Of a stretch of DNA of 64,000 nt, positions 1 through 9,284 are shown piece after piece. The position numbers and the translations under genes are program-made. Under the pieces are notes generated by a model that did not search any database, had not been told where the DNA came from, and saw only the letters and a list, made by a program, of their open reading frames with translations. How positions within the stretch are numbered: the first letter of the stretch is position 1; each line of letters opens with the position of its first letter. This DNA is from Eremothecium cymbalariae DBVPG#7215 (taxonomy: Eukaryota; Ascomycota; Saccharomycetes; Saccharomycetales; Saccharomycetaceae): positions 434,001-498,000 of the forward strand of contig NC_016449.1 in the NCBI RefSeq assembly GCF_000235365.1, written 5' to 3'.

Positions 1-493
1 ATCAAACAAAAATAAAAATAAAAAATGTCCTACTTGCCCTAAAACTTCCTGCCTTATCTATTATCACGATAGTGCACCAGGTACACCTCTCCTTCTCTCT
101 TCAGTATACCTTTTCAGACTGCTTAATTGAATGATAATACAGTATCCTCCTATATTATCGTGTTTATTTCTGCTGTTTTTTTTATTTATTTTTCTTGGAC
201 GAAGAAAAATAGAGCACACCTATCACTGCCTAGGCACTAATAGCAAACCTGTCTTGTTTTTCTTACAAAAAAAGCCTGTAGTCGTGCTCTTAAGCAAACT
301 CTCCGTTTATCAATGTCGCAACGTGCCGCCTTGGAAACACTACTCGTTACTAGGTAGCTTCTTGAAGTGCATATATGGGTTCCAGTAGCAGAGCTTTGTT
401 GATTTGCTTATTTTCGCCACCAGGAAAGAAAGAGATCTTGGCTTTTTCTGTCAAAAAGGGGGACGGCTGCCGGGCGCGGCACAAGGGGTTTCA

Positions 494-532
494 ATCCGGG
501 TAACCTGTGTGCCTCGACACTGTTACCCGGAT
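494..532. promoter_or_regulatory. inverted pair of Reb1-type sites (11-bp arms)
   Basis: ATCCGGGTAAC at 494-504 is repeated exactly in inverted form as GTTACCCGGAT at 522-532, with a 17-base spacer. Each arm contains TTACCCG, the established core of the general regulatory factor Reb1, which clears nucleosomes and can block transcription. The match is directly visible. Occupancy and function are inferred. Confidence 0.55.
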
Positions 533-536
533 GGAT

Positions 537-563
537 TCCGGACGGGCCCACGCACCGTCCGGA
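537..563. repeat. GC-rich inverted repeat, 9-bp arms
   Basis: TCCGGACGG at 537-545 pairs perfectly with CCGTCCGGA at 555-563 around a 9-base loop. It lies 4 bases after the Reb1-type inverted pair. It could be a hairpin, or a dyad for a zinc-cluster regulator, since CGG/CCG half sites are present. No known factor is assigned. Confidence 0.6.
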
Positions 564-760
564 CTGTCTCCCTGTCTGCCGCCTCCATTTCTTTGGTCTG
601 TGTAAATAAAATAAACTCCATATACAGAGGAAAGCCGCACCCCCAAGAATGAACACAAATGGCCAGAAAAACACTCTGGAAACGAAACGGAAACAGACGG
701 AAATTAGCTACTAGTCGGCCTGTCCGGTGCCTCGCTCCCTGTGGGACGCAAGGCTCCCCC

Positions 761-781
761 GCCGGGCCGGTCCGGCCCGGC
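761..781. repeat. near-perfect 21-bp GC palindrome
   Basis: GCCGGGCCGG at 761-770 is followed by a single T and then its exact reverse complement at 772-781. Such an all-GC palindrome is unusual in this AT-rich window. It resembles the GC clusters of yeast mitochondrial DNA in style, but I could not match it to a particular cluster. Confidence 0.6.
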
Positions 782-1389
782 TCGCTTAGCTGGTTGGGGT
801 AAAGGGCGGTGAGCCCGCGCGCCCCCTGCGGACCGGAGTTAGTGAAGCTTGCCTTACTGGAGAGGTCCCCAGTAGTAGACAACAAGAGCATTCAAGAATA
901 ACGAACAGCATTATTAGCCAATGATTAGGCAAAGGAGCGGCAACGCTGCCGCCGTCTGTTCTATGTATGATGTAGTATCGTAGACGTACTGTAAATGGAT
1001 TCTTTAGACAATCAGTAGTAGTAATAAACAAAAACAAAAAATTGTTTTGCTTATTAGTTGATTCTGTGCCTTTTCTCAAGGTGGTATGATATTGTAGAGG
1101 TTATGAGTGGTTAGAGTGGAGAATCAGTAGTTTTCAGAGTGTAGTTCGTGTATTACGTTAGTTGAAGGCTAATGCGAAGTGTATGCGTCTTGGCAAGAAA
1201 TAAATGAATGTATGTATAAAAGGAGTTAAGGAGGTTGGGGAAGGACAGTGGGAGGGCGTGTGTAGTTGTTTACATATAATAAGGTTTTAACGGAGAAGTT
1301 GAAGCAAAAGTTGGGGGGATATTGGAAAGTTAATTGAGAAAAGTATTTTTTGGTTATCATAGTGATATAATTAATAATCATAGTAAGAG

Positions 1390-1413
1390 TATATATATAT
1401 ATATATATATATA
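1390..1413. repeat. TA dinucleotide microsatellite
   Basis: About twelve TA units run uninterrupted, roughly 210 bases before the POX1 start codon. It may serve as a TATA-like or nucleosome-poor element; nothing more can be said. Confidence 0.8.
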
Positions 1414-1622
1414 CGGTATCGTTATCATTTGTCCTTTATTTAAGAGAGAAAATAAAAACGAGGAAATTTTCCAGCTTTCATATTTACAGGAATCCGAGGG
1501 AAGACCAAAAGATTGTTGTTGTGTTTGTCGGTTGTGTATCCTCTTTTGTCGTCTAGATTTTGTTACAAGAGGTTTGATTGGTGATATTATAGTATAGTAG
1601 TGTTTTGCGAAGAAAGGAAAAG

Positions 1623-3833
1623 ATGACTTTAAGTTCTACAGTGGATCAGAAGCAGCCTGTGCATATACCTAAGAAGCTGCTCAGTGATAGTCGTGAGGCG
1701 TCTGCAATTAACATAGATGAAATCCATGCTTTTTTGGAGGGGTCGGTTAAGGTGTCGGCGAGTATCAAAGAGATGCTTGGACAGTTGGCGGGGGATCCTG
1801 TTTTGGCTAGTGGGGTGAAGTATTATGATTATACCAAGGCCGAACATAGAGAGTTAGCCGTTAAGAAGATTGCTAGGCTTGCGTTGTATTTGGAGAACGA
1901 TGTGAAGCAGACACGGAAGGTGTACCATAAGGATTTGATTCGGGATATTCAGTCGCCTGATGCTCCTTTAATGACGATTCAGGATATGGAGTTGTTTGAG
2001 AGGAGGTTTTCGCTGATTGCTTTGATCGACCCGCAGGTGGCTACTAGGTTTGGAGTTAATGTGAGTTTGTTTGGCAACTGTGTAAAGGGTAACGGTACTG
2101 ACGAGCAGATCAAGTATTGGTTGCAGGAACGTGGTTTGTTGCTAGGTAAGGGTATCTATGGGTGTTTTGCTATGACTGAGCTTGGCCATGGGTCCGATGT
2201 GGCTAATTTGCAGACTTTGGCTACTTATGATAAGGAGACCGATACTTTTAAGATCACCACGCCAGATTTGGTTGCTACCAAATGGTGGATTGGTGGTGCG
2301 GCGCACAGTGCCACACATGCTACTGTTTATGCTCGGTTGATTGTGGAGGGGAAGGACTATGGTGTCAAGACGTTTGTTGTTCCCTTGAGAGATCCTAAGA
2401 CTATGGAAGTTCTTCCAAGTATTTCGATCGGTGATATTGGTTCCAAGATGGGTCGTGATGGTATTGATAACGGTTGGATTCAATTCCATGGGGTTGTTAT
2501 TCCTCGTGAATACATGTTGAGTAGATTTACAAAGGTTATTCCCGGGAATCCGCCAAAGGTGGATCTGGAGCCATTGTTGGACTCTGTTTCTGGTTATACG
2601 GCTCTCTTAGCTGGGCGTGTTGGTATGGTTATGGACTCATACAGGTTTGGGTCTCGGTTCAGCACAATTGCTACTCGTTATGCTGTTTGCAGACAGCAAT
2701 TTGGTGAGTTTAACAATGAGACTCAGTTGATCGAATATCCATTGCACCAATACCGTGTGATACCCCAGATTGCTATTTCTTACTTGATTGCTCCAGCAGC
2801 AATGAAATTATCACGGACCTACGGTAATGTTTTGAACGATTTGTATGCCGCAGGCGACGATAAGAAACGTTTGATTACTGTAAGTGCTAAGTTGAAGGAT
2901 TTGTTTATTGAATCTGCTAGTTTGAAAGCTACCAACACTTGGTTGGTAGCTACGTTGATCGATGAATTAAGACAATCTTGTGGTGGCCACGGTTACTCCA
3001 GTTACAACGGTTTCGGTAAAGGTTACAATGACTGGGTGGTTCAGTGCACATGGGAAGGTGACAACAACGTCTTGTGTTTGACTTCAGGTAAGTCCATCTT
3101 GAAGAAGTTTGGGGATATCGCTAAAGGTAAAGAGGTGGTCAACTACGATCCATCTCTGTCATATTTGAAGACCGATTTTGTCCAGAAAGTCGTTTTCAGT
3201 TCCACCAAGAGCATTGGTAACTTGGCCAATCTGGATGATTACCGTGATATCTGGGCTGTTGCTCTCATTAAATACTTGAAGTACTGTGGTGAGATTGTCC
3301 GCAAGAATAAAGACCCCAACTCAATTTCCAAAGCCTTGGTCAGTATCGCTAAGTTCCACGCCTTCCACTCTATGCTCCAGGAGTTCCACAGAAAGTTGTC
3401 TTCTGACACAGATAGCTGTGTCTCCGACGAATCTACTAAAGAGGTCTTGTGGATGGTCTACAAGTTATTCTCGGTTTACTTCATCGACAAATTCAGCGGC
3501 GAGTTCCTACAATTGAAGGTCTTCTCTCCAGATCAAATGACCTCCATCATCCAGCCGCAACTCTTGTCCTTGCTCCCAGAAGTAAAGACCCACGCTGTCA
3601 GACTAACAGATGCTTTCCAACTACCAGATATCATCATCAACTCGCCAATTGGGTACTACGATGGAGATGTCTACCATAACTACTTCAACGATGTGACTAA
3701 AGTCGCCGCTGAAGATTCCACCCCCGGTGCACCCCCTTACACAGAACGTCTCACCTCGTTCTTGGGCCGTGGCTTCGAATTTGACCGTCTGGGTGGCATT
3801 AATGATCAAGTCTTCAAGAAGTTGGGTAAATGA
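1623..3833 (+). CDS. POX1: peroxisomal acyl-CoA oxidase
   Basis: The 736-residue protein catalyses the first, H2O2-producing step of peroxisomal fatty-acid beta-oxidation, converting acyl-CoA to trans-2-enoyl-CoA with FAD. Family blocks are easy to see. GNCVKGNGTDEQIKYWLQ and CFAMTELGHGSDV mark the flavin-binding middle domain. KWWIGGAAHSATHA and GRDGIDNGWIQF follow, and the catalytic glutamate lies in TWEGDNNV (about residue 478). Length is close to S. cerevisiae Pox1. The frame is open upstream from a TTG at 1605, but the first ATG is at 1623 and is used here. The protein ends in KKLGK, not an SKL-type PTS1, so import probably uses a non-canonical route, as known for S. cerevisiae Pox1. The next gene, CHO1, is on the same strand after 562 bases. 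Confidence 0.95.
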   Translation: MTLSSTVDQKQPVHIPKKLLSDSREASAINIDEIHAFLEGSVKVSASIKEMLGQLAGDPVLASGVKYYDYTKAEHRELAVKKIARLALYLENDVKQTRKVYHKDLIRDIQSPDAPLMTIQDMELFERRFSLIALIDPQVATRFGVNVSLFGNCVKGNGTDEQIKYWLQERGLLLGKGIYGCFAMTELGHGSDVANLQTLATYDKETDTFKITTPDLVATKWWIGGAAHSATHATVYARLIVEGKDYGVKTFVVPLRDPKTMEVLPSISIGDIGSKMGRDGIDNGWIQFHGVVIPREYMLSRFTKVIPGNPPKVDLEPLLDSVSGYTALLAGRVGMVMDSYRFGSRFSTIATRYAVCRQQFGEFNNETQLIEYPLHQYRVIPQIAISYLIAPAAMKLSRTYGNVLNDLYAAGDDKKRLITVSAKLKDLFIESASLKATNTWLVATLIDELRQSCGGHGYSSYNGFGKGYNDWVVQCTWEGDNNVLCLTSGKSILKKFGDIAKGKEVVNYDPSLSYLKTDFVQKVVFSSTKSIGNLANLDDYRDIWAVALIKYLKYCGEIVRKNKDPNSISKALVSIAKFHAFHSMLQEFHRKLSSDTDSCVSDESTKEVLWMVYKLFSVYFIDKFSGEFLQLKVFSPDQMTSIIQPQLLSLLPEVKTHAVRLTDAFQLPDIIINSPIGYYDGDVYHNYFNDVTKVAAEDSTPGAPPYTERLTSFLGRGFEFDRLGGINDQVFKKLGK

Positions 3834-4395
3834 TTTTCTTCAATTACGACAAGCTTTGAATAAGTAAACTCCTATGAAACGACCTGCAATTTCTATCAGA
3901 TCCCTATTCTTATCCGATCGATTTTCACGTTAATTTTTTTTTGGTATTTAAATGTGTATGTATAGTCCCCACTCGATCAATTTATACTGCTTCATGTCTT
4001 TGTGTATCTGTGTATACAACCCACATACTCCTCCTCAAAACCTTATCTATTGATGTGATCATAGATATTCCTACTAAAGCGTCGTACGTGTGTACACCAT
4101 GTGATCTCATTCGTCTATCACAATTCTGATCACCATTTGGTTCCTGGCTCTTCCTTTCACGAGGCGGAGACAGAGAATCATTTAGCTCTTAATGAAAATT
4201 TTCTGATTAAAGTTTCTAAAACTGTAAGTTGAACCCCCCGTTAGTTGGCACCGATCATCCTACACTGCACAACTCTATCTCTCTCTCTTCATATAAACCT
4301 TCATCAAGAGGTGACTGTTTTATTAGAATTGAATACAGAATAGGGCTTTTTGGAGTCATAGGTAATATATAGAATTTCTCTCCAAGGATCTATCT
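3834..4395. other. POX1-CHO1 intergenic region
   Basis: This holds the POX1 terminator and the CHO1 promoter. No gene is seen. A CATGTG core at 4098-4103 and a TATAAA at 4292-4297 are the recognisable promoter elements. Confidence 0.6.
4098..4103 (+). promoter_or_regulatory. CATGTG core, possible UAS-INO
   Basis: CATGTGATCT at 4098-4107 shares the bHLH core and part of the UAS-INO consensus CATGTGAAAT, bound by Ino2/Ino4 upstream of phospholipid genes. It lies 298 bases before CHO1, a classical inositol-regulated gene in S. cerevisiae. The last bases do not match, so this is a candidate only. Confidence 0.35.
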
Positions 4396-5226
4396 ATGTC
4401 GCAGAGAAGGTTAACACAGAGGAATCGGTCTCAATCACCAACTACGCAAAGTGCAGAAAATAGTGTCTTGATATCTGATACAGAATATGATGATACATTT
4501 GATTTCCAGCATCGTCCTTTGAGCAGAAGAGCATCAAGTATGTTTTCACTCGACACCTCTCCTTTAAACCCGCCTAACGAAAAGGATATCCAGAAATTTA
4601 CAAGCAATGACTTCCATTTCAGCATGGTTAGGAACCTACATGTTGCAGATTATATTACAATGCTTAATGGGTTCTGTGGGTTCTATTCTATTGTAAGTTG
4701 TTTAAGATTCACTCTCACAGGGAAAGCACATTACGTTCAAAGAGCACATTTTTTTATTCTTATGGGGACGCTATTTGATTTCTTCGATGGGCGCGTGGCG
4801 AGACTCAGAAATAGGGCCTCATTGATGGGTCAAGAGTTGGATTCGTTGGCTGATCTGGTATCTTTTGGTGTGGCACCTGCTACGGTCGCCTTTGCTATTG
4901 GTTTCCAAACGACAATAGACGTGCTCTTTCTTTCGTTTTTTGTGCTCTGTGGTCTGGCTCGGTTGGCCCGGTTCAATGTTACCGTCGCACAAATGCCGAA
5001 GGATTTTACTGGGAAATCTAAATACTTTGAAGGTTTCCCCATGCCTAGTTCGTTGTTTATAGTTGGGTTCATGGCATATCTGGTGCGTCATGGTTTGATC
5101 GAGAATAATATTCCGTTGGGTGTATTCGCTCGCGGCGAGTGGTATGAATGTCATCCTATCGTATTTATCTTTTTCATACATGGTTGTGGGATGATCTCTA
5201 AAAGCCTAAAAATCCCAAAGCCTTAA
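4396..5226 (+). CDS. CHO1: phosphatidylserine synthase
   Basis: This integral ER enzyme makes phosphatidylserine from CDP-diacylglycerol and serine, entering the PS-PE-PC branch of phospholipid synthesis. The CDP-alcohol phosphatidyltransferase signature D-G-x2-A-R-x8-G-x3-D-x3-D is complete, running from Asp131 (DGRVAR) to Asp153. Several hydrophobic spans surround it: one after the signature (VSFGVAPATVAFAIGF), a long one (VLFLSFFVLCGLARLARF) and two near the C terminus. The N-terminal 70 residues are hydrophilic and rich in Ser and Arg. The 276 residues equal the S. cerevisiae length. The start is the first ATG of the frame. In S. cerevisiae CHO1 is YER026C, from the sister block of the POX1 region, so its place beside POX1 fits an unduplicated gene order. 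Confidence 0.95.
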   Translation: MSQRRLTQRNRSQSPTTQSAENSVLISDTEYDDTFDFQHRPLSRRASSMFSLDTSPLNPPNEKDIQKFTSNDFHFSMVRNLHVADYITMLNGFCGFYSIVSCLRFTLTGKAHYVQRAHFFILMGTLFDFFDGRVARLRNRASLMGQELDSLADLVSFGVAPATVAFAIGFQTTIDVLFLSFFVLCGLARLARFNVTVAQMPKDFTGKSKYFEGFPMPSSLFIVGFMAYLVRHGLIENNIPLGVFARGEWYECHPIVFIFFIHGCGMISKSLKIPKP

Positions 5227-6175
5227 TTATATTTCTTCTTACTGTGAGTCTATAAGGTCCATTATTTTCTGTACATATAGCAATGTCATTTCTACACTAT
5301 ATATAATATCTACTATATATATATCACACTAAATATGTATAGCTGCTCTTCAAATCAAAATTTGATGGTAACTTTTTTTTGTATTAATATGATGATTCAT
5401 TGATTAGTGGATAAGCTTTCATGTGCTAGACACTTATTCTCTTGTATAAAGACTACTCTTGTGTGATTTTTCAGCATTGGCCGGATATTACTTTGTTTCT
5501 AAGTGTTATTCATTTATTATACTTGCGGAGTTACTTCCACTGGTAATGTGGATGCTTGTAGAAATACTCCACTCCATCCTTGCAGAGTAAAAAAAATACG
5601 AATTATTATACTGCATTTCTTGGCCTACCTTGTTACCGATGATAATCGTAATTTTTATGTCTATCCTAGGTTACATAAATTTCTTCTCTATATAGAAAGT
5701 CTACTTCTAGTGTTATCGAAGAAGTATCTTTGTTCTATTAGATAACCTGTCACTTGGATAAACTGCTCCCTTGTTAATATTTGAACTCTTCAATAAACTG
5801 ACGGCATTTTTATATAACATTTACACTATATGTGCTTGTTCTTGGAGGTGGTTTGTCTTTTTCCTGGAGTTTGTGTAGTGACTATAGCCCTTTGATATGT
5901 TTCGGAGCTGACATAATCCGTATTGTCGCCATCGAGTCTAGTTAACGTCTACAGGGAAATTTTATCTTGGCATATATTTCAAATATATTTAGATAGAAAA
6001 GCTTATAAACAGGCCATTGGAATGAAGTTGCCTTTAAGTTGTCCTTAGAAATCATCCAACAAGTTAGGCCAGGTGTAGTGTGGTCTAGTTAAGGTGTCAT
6101 ATTTAGAATCGCAAAGGATAAAATACGATAGTCATTTCTTAGGGTATCGTTGGTACTGCAAAGATTGAATAAAAG
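5227..6175. other. intergenic region between CHO1 and the unknown gene
   Basis: It is AT-rich, with repeated TATATA tracts at 5300-5330. An 80-codon frame at 5503-5745 has no recognisable features and is not taken as a gene. Nothing else is recognised. Confidence 0.5.
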
Positions 6176-6991
6176 ATGACGTTCACTGGTTATTTGGCCG
6201 AAAGATGTGAACGGCCAGGTAATGATATTTATTCTTCTGAAGAACGATACTTGTTAAGTATCACTGAACAAGCACTCTCCTGTTCTGAATTCGACGAAAT
6301 TATAGTGGGCTCGGATACGATGTTTACTAGCACTTCCACGATGATTACGTCTGAATCTTCCACTTTTACTAAAGCGTCGCAGTGCAACCTTTGGACCAAA
6401 GAAATGGAGATGAGTTATGGACAGGCATTAGAGAAGATGGCTGTTCTAGAACCGGTTCAACCAGACAATTGTATTCTCAACAGCAGTGATATCATTCGGG
6501 TTAATGACGCAATCAGCAATTATTGCCGTGCCCAGAAGGTAAAACAAGGCCTGCCACCTTTTATGTTTATTACAGCATCATCAAAGGTGAACAATATGAT
6601 TGACGCAACTTTCTTGTTTACAGATGACCACGAACAGTTCCATTATATGCAACGCTACAACAACTTTCCGAATTCTAACTCATTGGAATATGTACGTATG
6701 ATGATTCAACCGTACATTGAGTTTATGGACGACATGGCCACTGGCATGGAACAGCGCAAACACAGTAGGTATAGAGTACAAGAAAGTCCTGAGATACTGC
6801 TGAATATCCAAGCACTTCATAATGCCAGTAGGCAAGAAAACAACAGTATTACACGTAACCAAGAGAAAGAACAGTCAGAAAGCGTTGTGTCTTCTACAAA
6901 ATACCTTAAAAAATGCGTACGCCTGTGGAACAGTGTAAAGAAAGCGGCAAGACATTTGAATAGTAGAGCAGTTCTGGTGAGAAAATTATGA
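6176..6991 (+). CDS. protein of unknown function, 271 residues
   Basis: I do not recognise this protein. It starts at an ATG and has no signal peptide or membrane span. The N-terminal third is acidic and rich in Ser and Thr, with a TSTSTMITSESSTFTK stretch near residues 52-67. The middle (about 75-190) looks globular, with hydrophobic and aromatic residues such as PPFMFITASSKVNNMIDATFLF. After a polar linker the last 40 residues are strongly basic with spaced hydrophobics (KCVRLWNSVKKAARHL), possibly an amphipathic helix. Amino-acid composition and length argue for a real gene. It lies between CHO1 and KEX1, where I know of no S. cerevisiae counterpart. It may be a fast-evolving or lineage-restricted gene. 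Confidence 0.65.
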   Translation: MTFTGYLAERCERPGNDIYSSEERYLLSITEQALSCSEFDEIIVGSDTMFTSTSTMITSESSTFTKASQCNLWTKEMEMSYGQALEKMAVLEPVQPDNCILNSSDIIRVNDAISNYCRAQKVKQGLPPFMFITASSKVNNMIDATFLFTDDHEQFHYMQRYNNFPNSNSLEYVRMMIQPYIEFMDDMATGMEQRKHSRYRVQESPEILLNIQALHNASRQENNSITRNQEKEQSESVVSSTKYLKKCVRLWNSVKKAARHLNSRAVLVRKL

Positions 6992-7460
6992 CGATAAGCA
7001 CAATTCTGTTCCCGAAACATTCATTATATTGTAAGGATATACGCATGAGATAATGCAATAATAATCTCCATTGCGTACCTTTATTATCCCAAGATAGATA
7101 GATAAATATATCTCAAAACAAAAAGGAGAGGGAGAAAAAGAATGAACTAAAATAAAAATCAATGTTTTTTTAGTAGCTTATTATATATTATATATATAGT
7201 AAACTCATGCATTTCTATTACGTTATAATGCATTTCTTAATTGTTTCAGTTATCTCATAGAATATCCATATTTAGTTAAGTTCTCTCCAGTTTTACCTGG
7301 TTGAAGAGAACAAAAATGTAAGTCTATTAAATCTGCAACCAGTTTTGTTTTAACACTGAAAGCACGAAAAATTTATCCCTTTTCTTAAATGTATGTCGGT
7401 CATAAGTAGTTAAAGTCGTTTCACCATTTGAAACAAATGAGGGAAATCTGGTGGACAAAC
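6992..7460. other. convergent intergenic region
   Basis: This is the 3' flank of the unknown gene on the plus strand and of KEX1 on the minus strand. It is AT-rich, with a TATATTATATATATAG tract near 7184-7199. No gene is seen. Confidence 0.5.
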
Positions 7461-9284
7461 TCAAGGTTGATTGAGACTGACGTAACCGTTTTTTTTCATT
7501 CCCCTAGTATTATTTTTAGGTCTGTATTCTTCCGCCGAAAAATCTGTTATACCAAGCTCAATATCATCCTCGAAGCATTCAGTCACTACCTTACCAGCAT
7601 CCACGTTCTCATGAGAACGTCTGAGAATGTTAGGAACCTGTGTACCAAACATACTATAGTATACGGTAACACCCACAAATGAAAATATTGCGAGACAAAT
7701 CACAGAAAAGGTAAACCGGCCGTGACGCTCGTGTTCAAAGATTCCATCATTTCTAGCCTGAACTGCGCTGAATAATCTGGCCTTTTCAACCACTTTACTG
7801 TCTTCCAAGGAGTCTTGAGTAATTATGACACTTGCATTGGCTAACTTCAACTGATCGATTGCTCTGTTACGATAAATATCGATAAGTCCTCTACTGACAT
7901 TAGGTACATCCAGAGGCACCATGTGAGAAGCATTATAAACAGTGATGAATGTTAAGTTTCTCTCAGTTTGAATGAAACCCGCAGGTTCTTGTTTACCTCC
8001 CGATCCTGAGTACTCATGTACCCAAGAGTGCTGGTGCACGTTTTGCGTAAATCCGGTAGAGCCCCCCCATTTTAAGTCATGGATGAGCTGTTCAACACCA
8101 AGACCGTTGCAAATAATGTCCTTGTCACCACTGTATAATATCAACTCCAAACCAGCGTCTAGAAGACCAGGAAGCAAGTCCACTGCAGGAACAGCACGAG
8201 GATTCGATAACGCATTATATACATCATTGCTGCACTCCTCCCAAGTGTTACTTTTACCCTCAGCAATGTTTAAAGCTTCAAGCACACCCGGAGTGTTGAA
8301 GAACTTGGTTACATGGGGTAAATCAGGAGGCCAATTGACCCCACAAGAAGGGTACGAATCACGGATCCGGTAATCGTAGAAGTTCAAGCACCGCTGGTTC
8401 TCAGGCGCGCTTTGGTTCCGCAAGTTTGAAGCAAGCTGATCAAGAATCTGATCACACTCTGGGTTGGAAAAATGACCATTCTGCTGGTTTATTTTGTTCT
8501 GGCAGGCTTCTTGAGACTTTAAAGCATCCGGAAAGAACGAATCCTCCTTATGGATAAGTCCAACATCCATCAAAAACGGTAGATACGACAACGACTGATG
8601 ATCAGGGTCTATCCAGCCATTACCAATCATCATACCAGTCAAGTCCAACGGCACCTTGCCCTCATTAACAAGTCGCTTATTGTACAGCAAAATTGCCTGA
8701 GCGAAATATGGAACATACTGCCCAGCATAAGACTCTCCCGTCAAGATTAACTTCTTGTTACGGTCCTGAGGGAAAACCGCATAGTAGTTCTCCAAAAACT
8801 TGATGAAATCATCCGCAACATCCAACAAATCGTTATCATACTTCCCATTTCTCCCCCGTGCTGAAAGCCCCGTCCCCACAGGCTGGTCCACAAACAACAA
8901 ATCCGCCCTGGTATGCCACGATCCCTCATTCAGAATAACCTTCCCACTAGCATCAATCCGGAACGGCCCAAGCTCCATCAAAGCCCCATCCATAGAAGAA
9001 CAGCCAGGCCCCCCATTAAACCACATTATCAAAGTATCACTGCTACTGCGATTATCCTTCACATTAACCTCCTCAGCATACCTCCAAAAGAACAACCGTT
9101 TGCCATCTTCATCCTCTCCACGTAACGGAAGCTGCCCAGCATGCATCTCCGGAACCAATTTACTATTAAGCTGCGACACCCCAGGAAGCAACTCTGATGC
9201 GACACGGTATTCCTCCTGACTGCGGAGTGCTTGCGTCTGCGACGCAAGCACTCCCGTCATCACCAATACCCTTCTAAATTGCAT
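7461..9284 (-). CDS. KEX1: Golgi serine carboxypeptidase Kex1
   Basis: The 607-residue type I membrane protease removes C-terminal Lys and Arg from secreted propeptides, such as killer toxin and alpha-factor precursors in S. cerevisiae, acting in the late Golgi after Kex2. It begins with a signal peptide (residues 1 to about 20). The serine carboxypeptidase core shows GGPGCSSMDGA (oxyanion region), the nucleophile Ser185 in GESYAGQYVPYF, an acidic residue in LYSGDKDIICN, and His454 in NASHMVPLD. A single membrane span follows at about 524-546 (VICLAIFSFVGVTVYY), then a short cytosolic tail with acidic residues and a C-terminal Tyr motif that may serve Golgi retrieval. It is shorter than S. 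cerevisiae Kex1 (about 729 residues), mainly because of a smaller acidic region. Confidence 0.93.
   Translation of the reverse strand: MQFRRVLVMTGVLASQTQALRSQEEYRVASELLPGVSQLNSKLVPEMHAGQLPLRGEDEDGKRLFFWRYAEEVNVKDNRSSSDTLIMWFNGGPGCSSMDGALMELGPFRIDASGKVILNEGSWHTRADLLFVDQPVGTGLSARGRNGKYDNDLLDVADDFIKFLENYYAVFPQDRNKKLILTGESYAGQYVPYFAQAILLYNKRLVNEGKVPLDLTGMMIGNGWIDPDHQSLSYLPFLMDVGLIHKEDSFFPDALKSQEACQNKINQQNGHFSNPECDQILDQLASNLRNQSAPENQRCLNFYDYRIRDSYPSCGVNWPPDLPHVTKFFNTPGVLEALNIAEGKSNTWEECSNDVYNALSNPRAVPAVDLLPGLLDAGLELILYSGDKDIICNGLGVEQLIHDLKWGGSTGFTQNVHQHSWVHEYSGSGGKQEPAGFIQTERNLTFITVYNASHMVPLDVPNVSRGLIDIYRNRAIDQLKLANASVIITQDSLEDSKVVEKARLFSAVQARNDGIFEHERHGRFTFSVICLAIFSFVGVTVYYSMFGTQVPNILRRSHENVDAGKVVTECFEDDIELGITDFSAEEYRPKNNTRGMKKNGYVSLNQP

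Larger units (their letters stand above)
1..1622. other. gene-free region upstream of POX1
   Basis: No convincing gene is visible on either strand. Short frames here lack conserved features and overlap one another. About 440-860 is strikingly GC-rich against AT-rich flanks and holds three perfect inverted repeats, listed separately. A TA dinucleotide run lies at 1390-1413. The stretch next to the gene (1080-1622) is AT-rich and presumably contains the POX1 promoter. I looked for an oleate response element of the form CGG-N3-TNA-N9-12-CCG and did not find a clean match. Confidence 0.6.

Noticed and set aside
785..850. tRNA A-box-like TAGCTGGTTGGGG
   Set aside because: No matching B box (GTTCGANNC) or acceptor stem at the right distance.
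408..891. Overlapping minus-strand frames in the GC-rich island
   Set aside because: They run through the inverted repeats, have no family resemblance and overlap each other in different frames. GC-rich DNA simply has few stop codons.
1605..1622. Upstream TTG/GTG starts for POX1, KRE6, VPS62, NCA2, URN1, SUE1, PEX4, PHB1, YGR130C and YPR147C
   Set aside because: Yeast nuclear genes start at ATG almost without exception; the first in-frame ATG gives family-like N termini in each case.
5503..5745. 80-codon plus-strand frame after CHO1
   Set aside because: It does not start at an ATG and lacks coding character; no synteny reason to expect a gene.
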